Source: Naasia sp. SYSU D00948
GTDB taxonomy: Bacteria > Actinomycetota > Actinomycetes > Actinomycetales > Microbacteriaceae
Direction of reading: 5' to 3'
DNA: 64,000 nucleotides
NCBI RefSeq assembly: GCF_017916515.1
Contig: NZ_JAFMTA010000001.1
Span: forward strand, 1,911,127-1,975,126
Positions 1 to 8,543 of the stretch are shown here, piece by piece. The position numbers were made by a program, and so were the translations under genes. Numbering within the stretch: the first letter of the stretch is position 1; each line of letters opens with the position of its first letter. Below the pieces are notes generated by a model. The model was not told the origin of the DNA and ran no database searches. It saw only the letters and a list, made by a program, of their open reading frames with translations.

Positions 1-714
1 CCCGGCGGCAAGTGCGACGCGAACTCGCTCGGTCCCTTCTCGCTCAGCGTCCTCGACGGATCCGCCTGGGAGTACCCGCTCGCCGGGCCGGAGCGCCGCG
101 AGGAGCTGCGACTGCACCACCTGCACCACGCGGTCGACTTCCTGTGGTTCCTGTCCACCGACCCTGCCGTGCCTCCGCACATCAGGACGGAGCTGTCCCG
201 TTGGGGGCTGCCCGCGGACGAGTTCGCCGACACGGAGCACCTTCCTCACCAGCTCTACGTCCGCGAGGCGCGGAGGATGCGCGGCGAGCACGTGCTGACC
301 GAGCACGACCTCGTGGAGGGGCGCATCCCCGGCGACACGGTCGCGCTCGGCTCGTACCACCTGGACATCCGCGAGGTGCAGCGCACGTGGCGGTGGGTGT
401 ACGAGCACCCGCGGCCGATCGGCATGGTGGTCACCGAGGGCTACCTGTCGGTCCCGGTGCCCCCGTACGGCATCCCGTACCGCAGCATCACGCCTCGCCG
501 CGAGGACTGCCGCAACCTGCTCGTGCCGGTCTGCGTCTCGGCGTCCCACGTCGCCTTCTCGTCGGTCCGCATGGAGCCGCAGTACCAGATGCTGGGCCAC
601 GCCGCCGGGCTCGCGGCCGCCATGGCCGCGGATTCCGGCGGAGACGTCCAGGACGTCGACGTGCCCGCGCTGCGCGACCGGCTCGCGTCGGCCGGTCAGA
701 TCCTCGCGCTCTGA
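1..714 (+). CDS. FAD-dependent oxidoreductase, C-terminal part (5' end outside window)
   Basis: The frame is open from base 1 and gives the last 237 residues. It resembles the C-terminal half of the FAD_oxidored family (PF12831-like flavoproteins often found in carbohydrate loci). Visible marks are a GGKCDANSLGPFS segment near the left edge and a closing stretch (about residues 175-215) with the SASHVAFSSVRMEPQYQMLG motif and an Ala-rich helix, typical of the FAD-contacting C-terminus in this family. The N-terminal Rossmann motif is outside the window. The gene reads into a long palindrome and is convergent with the GH84 gene. The reaction is unknown. A role in the neighbouring glycan island is inferred from position only. 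Confidence 0.7.
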   Translation, partial: PGGKCDANSLGPFSLSVLDGSAWEYPLAGPERREELRLHHLHHAVDFLWFLSTDPAVPPHIRTELSRWGLPADEFADTEHLPHQLYVREARRMRGEHVLTEHDLVEGRIPGDTVALGSYHLDIREVQRTWRWVYEHPRPIGMVVTEGYLSVPVPPYGIPYRSITPRREDCRNLLVPVCVSASHVAFSSVRMEPQYQMLGHAAGLAAAMAADSGGDVQDVDVPALRDRLASAGQILAL

Positions 715-736
715 CGGCTCCCGCCGAGCATGGAAC

Positions 737-794
737 GGCAACCGGGGCGACGAACGGCAGCAGTGCACGGTTGCCGTTCGTCGCCCGCGTTGCC
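737..794. repeat. Long intergenic palindrome, family A copy 1 (probable bidirectional terminator)
   Basis: A 23-nt arm at 737-759 pairs with 772-794 at 21 of 23 positions around a 12-nt loop. The inner core GCGACGAACGGCA recurs in the palindrome at 36883-36940. It lies between two convergent stop codons (714 on + and 823 on -), so a two-way terminator role is reasonable. Confidence 0.7.
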
Positions 795-822
795 GATCCC
801 GGTCAACGAGGCGGGCCGTGCG

Positions 823-2475
823 TCAGGCGAGGCGGGCGAGGACGCTGCGCGCGTACTCCACGAGCGTCGCGCGGAGGACGTCGTGGGGGGCGCCCGCGAC
901 CGCGTCCAGGTCGGCGAGCAGGCGCGCCCGGCGCTCGCCGCCGACCGGACGACCCTCGGCGAGGAGCTCGGTGGCCGCCAGGGCGATCGCCGCCTCCCGT
1001 CCCGCGGCCTCCAGCCACGGTCGCAGCTCGTCGAGCAGCGGGCCGTGCTGGTCCTCGACCGCGGCGGGCAGTGCCGCGAGCTCGGCAAGCGCCTCCTCGA
1101 GCCGCGTCAGTGCGGCGTGGTCCCCCTCCAGCGCAGCCGGGATGGCGGCGGACAGGTGCGGAGCCCGGTCCAGGCTGGGCGGCCACGCGCTCGTCACGGC
1201 GAGCAGAGGACGGAGCGCGGAGGCCAGCGAGCCCGCCACCGCACGCACCGCTCGCGCCGCCGACTGCTCGGGGTCGTACGCGGACGGGTTCCATGCCCAG
1301 TCCGCGACCGTCGCGAGCGCGAACTGGGAGGCCGACGCCTGGATCATCGGATTGGCGCTGACGCCGACGAGGCGCGACCCCTCGAGGTCCTTCGGCCGGC
1401 CGAGCAGCGGACCGAGGAACAGTCGGGCGGCGTCGAAGTCGTTGACGGGGAAGTTGTCCCAGAGCAGCAGATCCCGGTCGAACGCCGCCGCTGCAGCGTC
1501 GACCTCCTCCCGTGTGATCGAGCCCACGACGACGTCCGATCCCGTCCACCAGACGAGCGCGTCGGCGGGCAGGGTCTCCGCGAGCCGCGACCGGTAGGGC
1601 GACTGCTCCAGCCCGGCGTACTCGGTGGGCACCATGACCAGCCGATCCCCGCCTCGAGGGGCGAGGAACCGGTCCTGGAACTCGGCGCACACGCGGCCGT
1701 GGGCGGCGCCGGACGCCCCGTCTCCGCCGCCGAACACCTCGCGGTCCTCCTGATGCTGCAGCTCCGCCGGGATGTCGTCGAAGAGCAGGGCGAAGGATCG
1801 GACGCCGATGCTCCACAGCTGCTCGGCCTTCGCGAACAGCAGGTCCCGCTCGACGGGGGACGAGTAGACCATCGAGAGTCCGGGGGCGATCGTGTAGGTG
1901 AAGCGCACGCGGCTCTCCTCCGCCGCACGGACGAGCTCCGCGAGCCGGGCCAGGTCGACATCCGGATACGGCTCGCGCCAGCGCTCGCGGTGGTAGGGGT
2001 CGTCCTTCGGGGCGTACGCGAAGCTGTTCAGCTTGTTGCGGGCGCAGAACCGGAGGTGCTCGAGCCGGTCCGCGTGGCTCCACGGCTCCCCGTAGAAGCC
2101 CTCGATGGTGCCGCGCCAGGGCAGCGCCGGCTCGTCGCGGATGGACAGGGGCGGCAGCGTGGCGGAGGCGGCGCGCAGGGCGGCGAGGGTCGTGCGAGCC
2201 CGGAAGAGCCCCTCCTCGTCGGCCGCGGCCAGGAGAGCCTCGCCCCCGTTCCCGGCTGCGCGGATGCGGAGGGCATAGCCCTCCGAGCGCAGCCCGTCGG
2301 GGTCGAGGTCGGCGAGGGCGCTCCACGCCGGATGTCCACGATGCGAAGCCTCCTGCACCGCTCCTATGCGGAGCGCGGAACCCGCGTCGATCCGCGCGGA
2401 CACGGGGACGGGGGAGAGGGAGTCGAGGGCCGAGGACTGGTCGGAGAGCGCAGGCGGGGGCGCTGAAGTACCCAC
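823..2475 (-). CDS. GH84-type beta-N-acetylhexosaminidase (O-GlcNAcase/hyaluronidase-like)
   Basis: A 550-residue protein with the NAGidase (GH84) signature: the GTIEGFYGEPW strand that opens the TIM barrel, then the RFCARNKLNSFAYAPKDDPY block, and a catalytic Asp pair in LLFDDIP (D233-D234) matching the GH84 acid and oxazoline-polarising residues. Family members remove terminal beta-linked GlcNAc by substrate-assisted catalysis. An N-terminal region (about 1-110) resembles the usual GH20b/84 accessory domain, and the C-terminus is helical. No signal peptide is evident, so it probably acts on imported oligosaccharides. I chose the GTG at 2475 because a TATCGT box lies 6 nt upstream (leaderless). 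A longer open frame to 2583 would overlap the divergent gene. A LacI-type operator abuts the start. Confidence 0.85.
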   Translation of the reverse strand: MGTSAPPPALSDQSSALDSLSPVPVSARIDAGSALRIGAVQEASHRGHPAWSALADLDPDGLRSEGYALRIRAAGNGGEALLAAADEEGLFRARTTLAALRAASATLPPLSIRDEPALPWRGTIEGFYGEPWSHADRLEHLRFCARNKLNSFAYAPKDDPYHRERWREPYPDVDLARLAELVRAAEESRVRFTYTIAPGLSMVYSSPVERDLLFAKAEQLWSIGVRSFALLFDDIPAELQHQEDREVFGGGDGASGAAHGRVCAEFQDRFLAPRGGDRLVMVPTEYAGLEQSPYRSRLAETLPADALVWWTGSDVVVGSITREEVDAAAAAFDRDLLLWDNFPVNDFDAARLFLGPLLGRPKDLEGSRLVGVSANPMIQASASQFALATVADWAWNPSAYDPEQSAARAVRAVAGSLASALRPLLAVTSAWPPSLDRAPHLSAAIPAALEGDHAALTRLEEALAELAALPAAVEDQHGPLLDELRPWLEAAGREAAIALAATELLAEGRPVGGERRARLLADLDAVAGAPHDVLRATLVEYARSVLARLA

Positions 2476-2476
2476 G

Positions 2477-2490
2477 TGGGAACGATACCA
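2477..2490. promoter_or_regulatory. LacI-family operator candidate 1
   Basis: TGGGAACGATACCA is a 14-bp imperfect palindrome with the central CG typical of LacI-family sites. It sits between the divergent starts at 2475 and 2505 and differs by one base from the site at 7480-7493. It overlaps the -10 box of the leftward gene. The likely ligand-binding partner is the LacI protein at 6360-7424. Confidence 0.65.
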
Positions 2491-2498
2491 GTTAGGCT
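2482..2498. promoter_or_regulatory. Overlapping divergent leaderless promoters
   Basis: On the minus strand TATCGT (2482-2487) lies 6 nt before the GTG at 2475. On the plus strand TAGGCT (2493-2498) lies 6 nt before the ATG at 2505. Neither start has a Shine-Dalgarno sequence. Both fit actinobacterial leaderless promoters, packed into about 30 bp around one operator. Confidence 0.6.
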
Positions 2499-2504
2499 TC
2501 CGGC

Positions 2505-4469
2505 ATGCCTCCGGCCAGCGTCGCAACGGTGGATCCTGCCGCGCTCGACCCTCTCCCGGTGCCGTCCCGCTTCGAGCCCTCACCGCCTCTCGAACCGGTC
2601 GAAGAAGGGCTGCGCATCGCCGAGCACGGACGGTGGCTCACCGTCTCGGGGCGCTGGTATTCGCTGAACCTGCCCCTCGGCGCCGAGTGGGTGAACCGGT
2701 CCCCGTACGCCGTGCTCCTCTCCGAGGACGGGAACAACTGGACGGACATCAGCCTCCTCGCGTCGGCCGATCGGATCGGCGAGCCGGATGAGACCCTCGG
2801 GCTCGGCGCAGTGGAGCTCCGCGACCGGAGCGACGACGCCGTGACGCTCGTGGTGCCCGCTCGCTCCAGCGCGTGGGACACGAGGGAGGTGCGGCTGCGC
2901 TGCACGCCCGAGACGATCGAGCTGTCGGTCGCCGTCCGCGGCTCCGGCGCGCTCGACGACGTGACGCTCTTCGGCGGGCGCGGCGTGCTCGCGAGCGGGG
3001 CATCCGGCGAGTTCCGGTCGGCGATCGGCTTCCGCAGCGTCTTCGTGCCGGTGCCGACCGAGCCCGTCGCGTTCGTGCGCCCGGCACGTGCGGCGGCGTC
3101 GCTCGGCGTGGTCGGGGATGCGGATCCGGGCCGGCTCCACGGCATCTTCTCGCCGCCGCCGCTCGCGCTCGGCCTCGGCCGCCGCGACGCCGACGGGCCG
3201 ACCGACGTGCCGGGCGGAGGCTGGCTGGGCCTCTCGGTGCGCGCGCCCGTCGAGGACCTCACCTTCACCACCCTGCGCTACGAGCCCCTCGACGCGGGGT
3301 TCTGGCTCCGTCTGGCCTACGAGGGCCACACACCGGTCGAGGGCGGGTGGACGTCGCCGACGCTCGTGCTCCGTCCCGCCGCCGATGCGTGGGCGGTCCT
3401 CGACGACCACCGCGCGGACCTCGTCGACGCGGGGTTCGCGCCCGGTCTCCCTGCGAGCGGACCGGGGTGGTGGGCCGAGCCGATGTTCTGCGGCTGGGGC
3501 GCGCAGTGCGCCCGGAGCGCCCACGCCCTGCACGGCACCCCCGACCCGACGGCTCCGACCGGGCCCGAGACCCCGGTCGAGGAGGCGACGGTCGTGCTCC
3601 TCGCCCCGCAGCTGGCCCGCGAGAGCGCCTACGACGACTTCCTCCGGATCCTCCGCGCGAACGATCTCGAGCCCGGCACCATCGTGATCGACGACCGCTG
3701 GCAGGCGGAGTACGGCACGGCCACGCCGGACCTCGAGCACTGGCCGGACCTCAAGGGGTGGATCGCCGCCCGCCACGCGGAGGGCCGCAAGGTGCTCCTC
3801 TGGTGGAAGGCGTGGGACCCGAGCGGCCTTCCCGCCGAGGAGTGCGTCCGCGACCGGACGGGCCGCGCTGTCGCCGTCGACCCCGGCAACGCGGCGTACC
3901 TCGCCCGCCTGGAGCGCATCGTCGGCGAGCTGCTCGGTCCCGCGGGCCTCGACGCCGACGGATTCAAGATCGACTTCACGCAGCGCACCCCGTCCGGCCG
4001 CACCCTCACCGGCACGCCCGGCGTCTGGGGCGTCACGGCGCTGCACCGCCTGCTGGAGACGCTGTACCGGGCCGCGAAGGCGGCCAAGCCGGACGCCCTC
4101 GTCGTGACCCACGCCATCCATCCGTCCTTCGGGGACGTGAGCGACATGGTCCGCCTCAACGACGTGCTGCGCTACGACGTGTCGGGACGGCTCACGCCCG
4201 TCGCCGACCAGGTCGCCGTGCGGCACGCCATCGCGCGGCGGACCCTTCCGGGGCACCTCGTCGACACGGACCAGTGGCCGATGCCGAACCGGGACGAGTG
4301 GCTCCGCTACGCGCGCGTGCAGCACCGGCTGGGGGTGCCCGCGCTCTACTACGCCGAGGCGATCGACCGGTCGGGCGAGCCGATCCGGACCGAGCACCTC
4401 GAGGTCGTCGCCGACACCTGGCGGGAGTACCGCGAGCGCATCGCCGCAAGGGGGCCCGGGGAGAGATGA
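2505..4469 (+). CDS. Putative TIM-barrel alpha-glycosidase (GH36/GH31-like, clan GH-D style)
   Basis: 654 residues. The N-terminal ~270 residues are a beta-rich domain. The rest reads as a (beta/alpha)8 barrel with GTIVIDDRWQAEYG, LLWWKAWDP and DGFKIDFTQRTPSG. The last (D485-D490) matches the nucleophile strand of GH36/GH31 enzymes, with D490 the likely nucleophile. A later VDTDQWPMPNRDEW segment could supply the acid/base. I cannot fix the substrate. An alpha-galactosidase, alpha-N-acetylgalactosaminidase or alpha-glucosidase-type activity is possible. There is no signal peptide. The start is leaderless (TAGGCT 6 nt upstream). The stop overlaps the ATG of the next gene (ATGA), indicating translational coupling. 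Confidence 0.65.
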   Translation: MPPASVATVDPAALDPLPVPSRFEPSPPLEPVEEGLRIAEHGRWLTVSGRWYSLNLPLGAEWVNRSPYAVLLSEDGNNWTDISLLASADRIGEPDETLGLGAVELRDRSDDAVTLVVPARSSAWDTREVRLRCTPETIELSVAVRGSGALDDVTLFGGRGVLASGASGEFRSAIGFRSVFVPVPTEPVAFVRPARAAASLGVVGDADPGRLHGIFSPPPLALGLGRRDADGPTDVPGGGWLGLSVRAPVEDLTFTTLRYEPLDAGFWLRLAYEGHTPVEGGWTSPTLVLRPAADAWAVLDDHRADLVDAGFAPGLPASGPGWWAEPMFCGWGAQCARSAHALHGTPDPTAPTGPETPVEEATVVLLAPQLARESAYDDFLRILRANDLEPGTIVIDDRWQAEYGTATPDLEHWPDLKGWIAARHAEGRKVLLWWKAWDPSGLPAEECVRDRTGRAVAVDPGNAAYLARLERIVGELLGPAGLDADGFKIDFTQRTPSGRTLTGTPGVWGVTALHRLLETLYRAAKAAKPDALVVTHAIHPSFGDVSDMVRLNDVLRYDVSGRLTPVADQVAVRHAIARRTLPGHLVDTDQWPMPNRDEWLRYARVQHRLGVPALYYAEAIDRSGEPIRTEHLEVVADTWREYRERIAARGPGER

Positions 4470-6349
4470 GCGACGTGCCCGACGTGATCGAGGAGCTGGA
4501 GCGTCCGAGGGCGGGGTCCGTCGTGGAGGAGGTGGCGCGGGGCGTCTATCGCGTGCGCGACACCTGCAACGTCTACGTCATCGCGAGCGAGGGGCCCGGC
4601 GAGCGGACCGGCGTGGCCGTCGACTTCGGATCGGGCGCCGTGCTCGACCTCCTCGGGGAGATGGGGATCACGAGGATCACGGACGTCCTCATGACCCACC
4701 ACCACCGCGACCAGGGACAGGGACTGCCGCGCGCCGTCGAGCTCGGGATCCCCATCCACGTCCCGCCGGTCGAGGTCGACCTGTTCGCCGCGGTCGACGA
4801 GCTCTGGCGCACGCGGCAGCTCGACAACGACTACAACGTGCGCCAGGACCGCTTCTCGCTCCTCGAGCCCGTCCCGGTCGCGTCGACCGTGCCGGAGTAC
4901 CGGGCGGGGGAGTACGGCGGAGTGCGGCTCCGGGTCATCCCGACGCCCGGGCACACCATCGGCTCGGTCTCCTACCTGCTCGAGCGGGACGGCCGGCGCA
5001 TCGCGTTCACCGGCGACTTCATCTACGCGCCGGGCAAGGTGTGGTCCCTGGCCGCGACGCAGTGGTCGTACACCGCGCACGAGGGCCCGGCGATGGTCGT
5101 GCTCACGTCGCACCTGCTGCGGGACGAGCGCCTGGACCTGCTCCTGCCCTCGCACGGCTCGCCCATGGACGATCCCGAGCACGCCCTGCGGCTCCTCGCC
5201 GACCGGATGCAGTACCTCGTGGATTCGCGCCGCTGGCACCACTGGGACCTCGAGCAGCGCCTCCGCCATCCCTTCCAGCCGCTCACCGACCACCTCCTCT
5301 ACAACGCGTCGGCGCTCGCCTACTCCTACGTGCTGCTCTCCCGCACCGGGGAGGCGCTCGTCATCGACTACGGCTACGACATGACGACAGGTCTCCCGAC
5401 GGGCACCGACCGCGCCGCGCGCCGGCCCTGGCTCGCCTCGCTGCCCGCGCTCAAGCGGGACTTCGGGGTCCGGCGGATCTCCGTGGCGCTGCCCACGCAC
5501 TACCACGACGACCACGTCGCGGGGCTGCCGCTGCTGCGCGAGGTCGAGGGCACGGAGATCTGGACGCCCGAGAACGTCGCGCCGATCCTCGACGACCCCT
5601 GGAAGTACGACCTGCCCTGCCAGTGGTTCGAGCCGATCCGGTCCGACCGCGTCCTGAAGCTGGGCGAGCCCTTCCGGTGGAACGAGTACACGATCACGCC
5701 CCACGACCAGCCGGGTCACACCCTGTTCCAGGCGGCGTACGAGCTCGAGGTCGACGGCGTGCGGGTGATGTTCACCGGCGACCAGCAGGAGAACCTCGGC
5801 ATCCCCGGCGAGCGCCACGAGATCCTCAACTACCAGTACCGGAACCGGTTCCGCATCGAGGACTATCGGAAGAGCGCGCGCCTCTACAAGCGCGTGCGCC
5901 CCGGGCTGTTCGCGACCGGCCACTGGCCGCCCCGGTGGGTGGAGCCCGGGTATCTCGAGTACCTCGGCTACGCGGGCGACGACCTCGTCGAGATGCACGA
6001 GGCCCTCCTGCCGCTCGACGAGCTCGACCTCGGCGCGGACGGGGTGCTGGCGCGGATCGTGCCCTACCGGGCGCGCGTGGCGCCCCGCGGGGAGCTCACG
6101 ATGACGGTCACGGTGCGCAACCCGCACCGCGAGCCCGCCGAGGCCGTGGTCCGTCCCGTCGTGCCCGGCGGCTGGGCCGTGCTGGAGGCGCCGGCGCCGA
6201 TCCTGCTCGACGAGGGCGAGGAGCGCGAGCTCCCGCTCCGGCTCGCGGCGGGACCCGAAATCCGCAGGCGCGCGCGGGTGGCGGTAGATGTCACAATTGG
6301 GCCACTCCGCCTCGGGCAGCACGCCGAGGCGATCGTGGACGTGGAATAG
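4466..6349 (+). CDS. Tandem double metallo-beta-lactamase-fold protein with C-terminal Ig-like domain
   Basis: 627 residues. The first MBL fold (about 20-280) has HHHRDQ at 78-83 where the family has HxHxDH, so the last His is Gln. It keeps PTPGHT, FTGDF and PSHG ligand motifs. The second fold (about 290-510) has a canonical HYHDDH at 345-350 plus QPGHT, FTGDQQ and ATGH. Residues ~515-627 read as a beta-sandwich resembling the NEW3 domain found on some alpha-galactosidases. The function is unknown: hydrolase of an ester, lactone or phosphoester is possible. Its ATGA overlap with the upstream glycosidase and proximity to the LacI gene place it in the glycan operon. Confidence 0.75.
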   Translation: MSDVPDVIEELERPRAGSVVEEVARGVYRVRDTCNVYVIASEGPGERTGVAVDFGSGAVLDLLGEMGITRITDVLMTHHHRDQGQGLPRAVELGIPIHVPPVEVDLFAAVDELWRTRQLDNDYNVRQDRFSLLEPVPVASTVPEYRAGEYGGVRLRVIPTPGHTIGSVSYLLERDGRRIAFTGDFIYAPGKVWSLAATQWSYTAHEGPAMVVLTSHLLRDERLDLLLPSHGSPMDDPEHALRLLADRMQYLVDSRRWHHWDLEQRLRHPFQPLTDHLLYNASALAYSYVLLSRTGEALVIDYGYDMTTGLPTGTDRAARRPWLASLPALKRDFGVRRISVALPTHYHDDHVAGLPLLREVEGTEIWTPENVAPILDDPWKYDLPCQWFEPIRSDRVLKLGEPFRWNEYTITPHDQPGHTLFQAAYELEVDGVRVMFTGDQQENLGIPGERHEILNYQYRNRFRIEDYRKSARLYKRVRPGLFATGHWPPRWVEPGYLEYLGYAGDDLVEMHEALLPLDELDLGADGVLARIVPYRARVAPRGELTMTVTVRNPHREPAEAVVRPVVPGGWAVLEAPAPILLDEGEERELPLRLAAGPEIRRRARVAVDVTIGPLRLGQHAEAIVDVE

Positions 6350-6359
6350 AGGCCCCGAG

Positions 6360-7424
6360 ATGCGGCACGGCAGCGCGGATCTCGTGCCGCCCGCCCGCCG
6401 CGCGACCATCAAGGAGGTCGCCGAGGCGGCGGGCGTATCGCGGTCGACCGCGTCCCGGGCGCTGACGGGCAACGGCTACGTCGCCGAGAGCGTCAAGCAG
6501 CGGGTCCGTCAGGCCGCCGCCGACCTCGGGTACGTCGTGGACGCGATGGCGCGGAGCCTGAAGCAGCAGTCGACGAAGTCCATCGGAGTCCTCGTCTCGG
6601 ACCTGCGCAACGAGTTCTACGCCCACCTTGCCGCCGGAGCGAGCCGGCAGGCGACTCGCCTCGGCTACACCACGATGCTGATCGACGACCAGGGCGAGGC
6701 CGAGGACGAGGTCGCCGCGGCGGAGGCGTTCGTCGCGCTCCGGGTGGCGGGCGTCGTCGCGACGCCGATCTCCGCCGCCGCCACAAGCTTCCTCCTGCGG
6801 CAGAGGATCCCGGTCATCGAGGTCGACCGGCGGTTCAGCGACGGCGCGTGCGACGCGGTGGTCGTGGACAACCGGGGATCGGCCCGGGCGATCACGAGGC
6901 ACCTCGCGGAGCTCGGCCACCGCAGGATCGCGCTGCTCATCGACGAGGACGACTGGACGACCGGCCGCGAGCGGCGTGAGGGCTATCTCGACGCCCTGGG
7001 CGCGGCGGGCATCTCCCACGACCGCGGCCTGGTGGTGCCGGCTGGATGGGACGTCGAGGCGGCGAAGGAGGCGGCGCGCGACCTGCTGGCCTCCGCCGAC
7101 CGCCCGACGGCGATCTTCGCCGCGAACAACGTGCTCGCGGAGGGGGCGTGGCGGGCCGCGACCGAGCTCGGGCTCCGTATCCCGGACGAGCTGAGCCTCG
7201 CCGCCTTCGACGACGCGCCCTGGATGAGCATGGTCACGCCCGGCGTCACAGCTGTCGCCCAGGACGCCGCGGCGATGGGACGGGCGGCCGTCCAGACGCT
7301 GTTCGAGCGCATCGCCGACCCCGCCGCCGGGACTCGCACGATCGTCCTCTCGGCCACACTCAGGATCCGCGGATCGACGGCGGCGGCGCCGGTCGGCCAG
7401 GAGCGCGACCTGCCCGTCGGCTGA
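6360..7424 (+). CDS. LacI-family transcriptional regulator
   Basis: 354 residues. A LacI helix-turn-helix (TIKEVAEAAGVSRSTASRAL) is followed by the hinge helix region ending GYVVDAMARSLKQ, then a periplasmic-binding-protein-like sensor domain (about 75-340) with the usual GHRRIALL and PDELSLAAFDDAPW motifs. I chose the ATG at 6360, 10 nt after the double-MBL stop, which suggests one transcript. An in-frame upstream extension to 6288 would overlap the preceding gene. It probably represses the two sites at 2477-2490 and 7480-7493. The inducer would be a sugar from the island's substrate. Confidence 0.9.
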   Translation: MRHGSADLVPPARRATIKEVAEAAGVSRSTASRALTGNGYVAESVKQRVRQAAADLGYVVDAMARSLKQQSTKSIGVLVSDLRNEFYAHLAAGASRQATRLGYTTMLIDDQGEAEDEVAAAEAFVALRVAGVVATPISAAATSFLLRQRIPVIEVDRRFSDGACDAVVVDNRGSARAITRHLAELGHRRIALLIDEDDWTTGRERREGYLDALGAAGISHDRGLVVPAGWDVEAAKEAARDLLASADRPTAIFAANNVLAEGAWRAATELGLRIPDELSLAAFDDAPWMSMVTPGVTAVAQDAAAMGRAAVQTLFERIADPAAGTRTIVLSATLRIRGSTAAAPVGQERDLPVG

Positions 7425-7447
7425 AACACGTCCCGGGGGCGGGTCGG

Positions 7448-7493
7448 TTGCTTCTGCGCCCGTTGCGCTCGTATATTTGTGGGAACGATGCCA
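7448..7493 (+). promoter_or_regulatory. Promoter with overlapping LacI-type operator 2
   Basis: A -35-like TTGCTT (7448-7453), an 18-bp spacer and TATATT (7472-7477) precede the ROK gene. TGGGAACGATGCCA (7480-7493) covers the expected transcription start and matches operator 1 at 13 of 14 bases. A GGAGGA ribosome site (7508-7513) lies 4 nt before the ATG. Confidence 0.65.
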
Positions 7494-7517
7494 TAGGTTC
7501 CGAGTACGGAGGACTGC

Positions 7518-8543
7518 ATGGAAGCAGCGAGGCACGCTGTCCTCGGCCTGGACATCGGCGGCACCAAGCTCGCCGTGGGTGTCGTCACGCCGGACGGTCG
7601 CGTGTCGGGGTTCCTCGCCGAGCCGACGCGCCGCGAGGACGGCCACAAGGTGACGATCCCGCGGCTGTTCGCTCTCGGCCGGGAGGCCGTCCGCATCGCG
7701 CGAGCGGAGGGCGTCCTGGGACCCGGTGAGGACATCGCCGCCGCCGGCATCTCCTGCGGCGGCCCGCTGGACGCCGTGACCGGGGTCCTCCTCGGTCCGC
7801 TGCACCTGCCCGGCTGGATCGACGTCCCGATCGTGGACCTCGCCGCCGCCGAGTTCCGCGTCCCCGTCGTGCTCGACAACGACGCGACAGCGGCGGCGTA
7901 CGGCGAGTACCGGTTCGGAGCCGGCCGGGGCACGAGCACGATGGTCTACCTCACCATCTCGACGGGCGTCGGCGGCGGCGCCGTCATCGACGGCCGGCTG
8001 CACCGCGGGGCCGCCGGCAACGGCGGCGAGTACGGCCACATCGCCGTCCGCCCGGGCGGTCGTCCGGGCTTCGGGAACCGGGCCGGCACCCTCGAGGCGT
8101 ACTGCTCGGGCACGGCGATCGCCGCCCGGGCCACGGAGGCCGTCGCCGCTCTCGACGGCACCGGCCGCACCAGCGTCCTGTCCGCGCTGTCCGTCATCCG
8201 GGCCGAGGACGTGGCGGCCGCCGCCCGCGACGGCGACGAGGTGGCGCGCGAGATCTGGAACGAGACGATCGAGCTGCTCGCCGTCGCGGTGACCGATCTC
8301 GTCAACATCCTGGAGCCCGACCTCGTCGTGCTCGGCGGCGGCGTGACCCGCTCCGGGGCGCTGCTGCTCGACCCGCTCCGCGAGCAGGTCCTCGCGCAGG
8401 CGATGCCCCCGGCCGCTGCGGCGGTCCGCATCGAGCTCGCCCAGCTCGGCGACATGGTGGGCGTCGTCGGCGCCGGCGCCGTCGCTCTCGACCGGGTGGC
8501 GCCGTCCACCGTCCCCTCGACCCTTACGGATCTGCATGTCTGA
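7518..8543 (+). CDS. ROK-family sugar kinase lacking the zinc-binding cysteine motif
   Basis: 341 residues. It has the N-terminal phosphate motif DIGGTK (12-17), a CGGPLD segment, the catalytic-base region VVLDNDATAAAYGE and ISTGVGGGAV. The usual ROK signature GH...CxCGxxGCxE is altered: H174 is kept in GHIAV, but the following segment reads GFGNRAGTLEAYCSG, so the zinc cysteines are gone while the Glu remains. ROK kinases phosphorylate glucose, GlcNAc, ManNAc, mannose or fructose; one released by the neighbouring GH84 or GH38 enzymes is likely. It starts a co-directional set with the SIS and GH38 genes and overlaps the SIS gene by 8 nt. Preceded by a LacI operator and a strong ribosome site. 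Confidence 0.85.
   Translation: MEAARHAVLGLDIGGTKLAVGVVTPDGRVSGFLAEPTRREDGHKVTIPRLFALGREAVRIARAEGVLGPGEDIAAAGISCGGPLDAVTGVLLGPLHLPGWIDVPIVDLAAAEFRVPVVLDNDATAAAYGEYRFGAGRGTSTMVYLTISTGVGGGAVIDGRLHRGAAGNGGEYGHIAVRPGGRPGFGNRAGTLEAYCSGTAIAARATEAVAALDGTGRTSVLSALSVIRAEDVAAAARDGDEVAREIWNETIELLAVAVTDLVNILEPDLVVLGGGVTRSGALLLDPLREQVLAQAMPPAAAAVRIELAQLGDMVGVVGAGAVALDRVAPSTVPSTLTDLHV

Noticed and set aside
2476-2583. Upstream extension of the GH84 protein by 36 codons
   Set aside because: It would run into the divergent gene and its promoter, is not conserved in character, and the GTG at 2475 has a well-placed -10 box.
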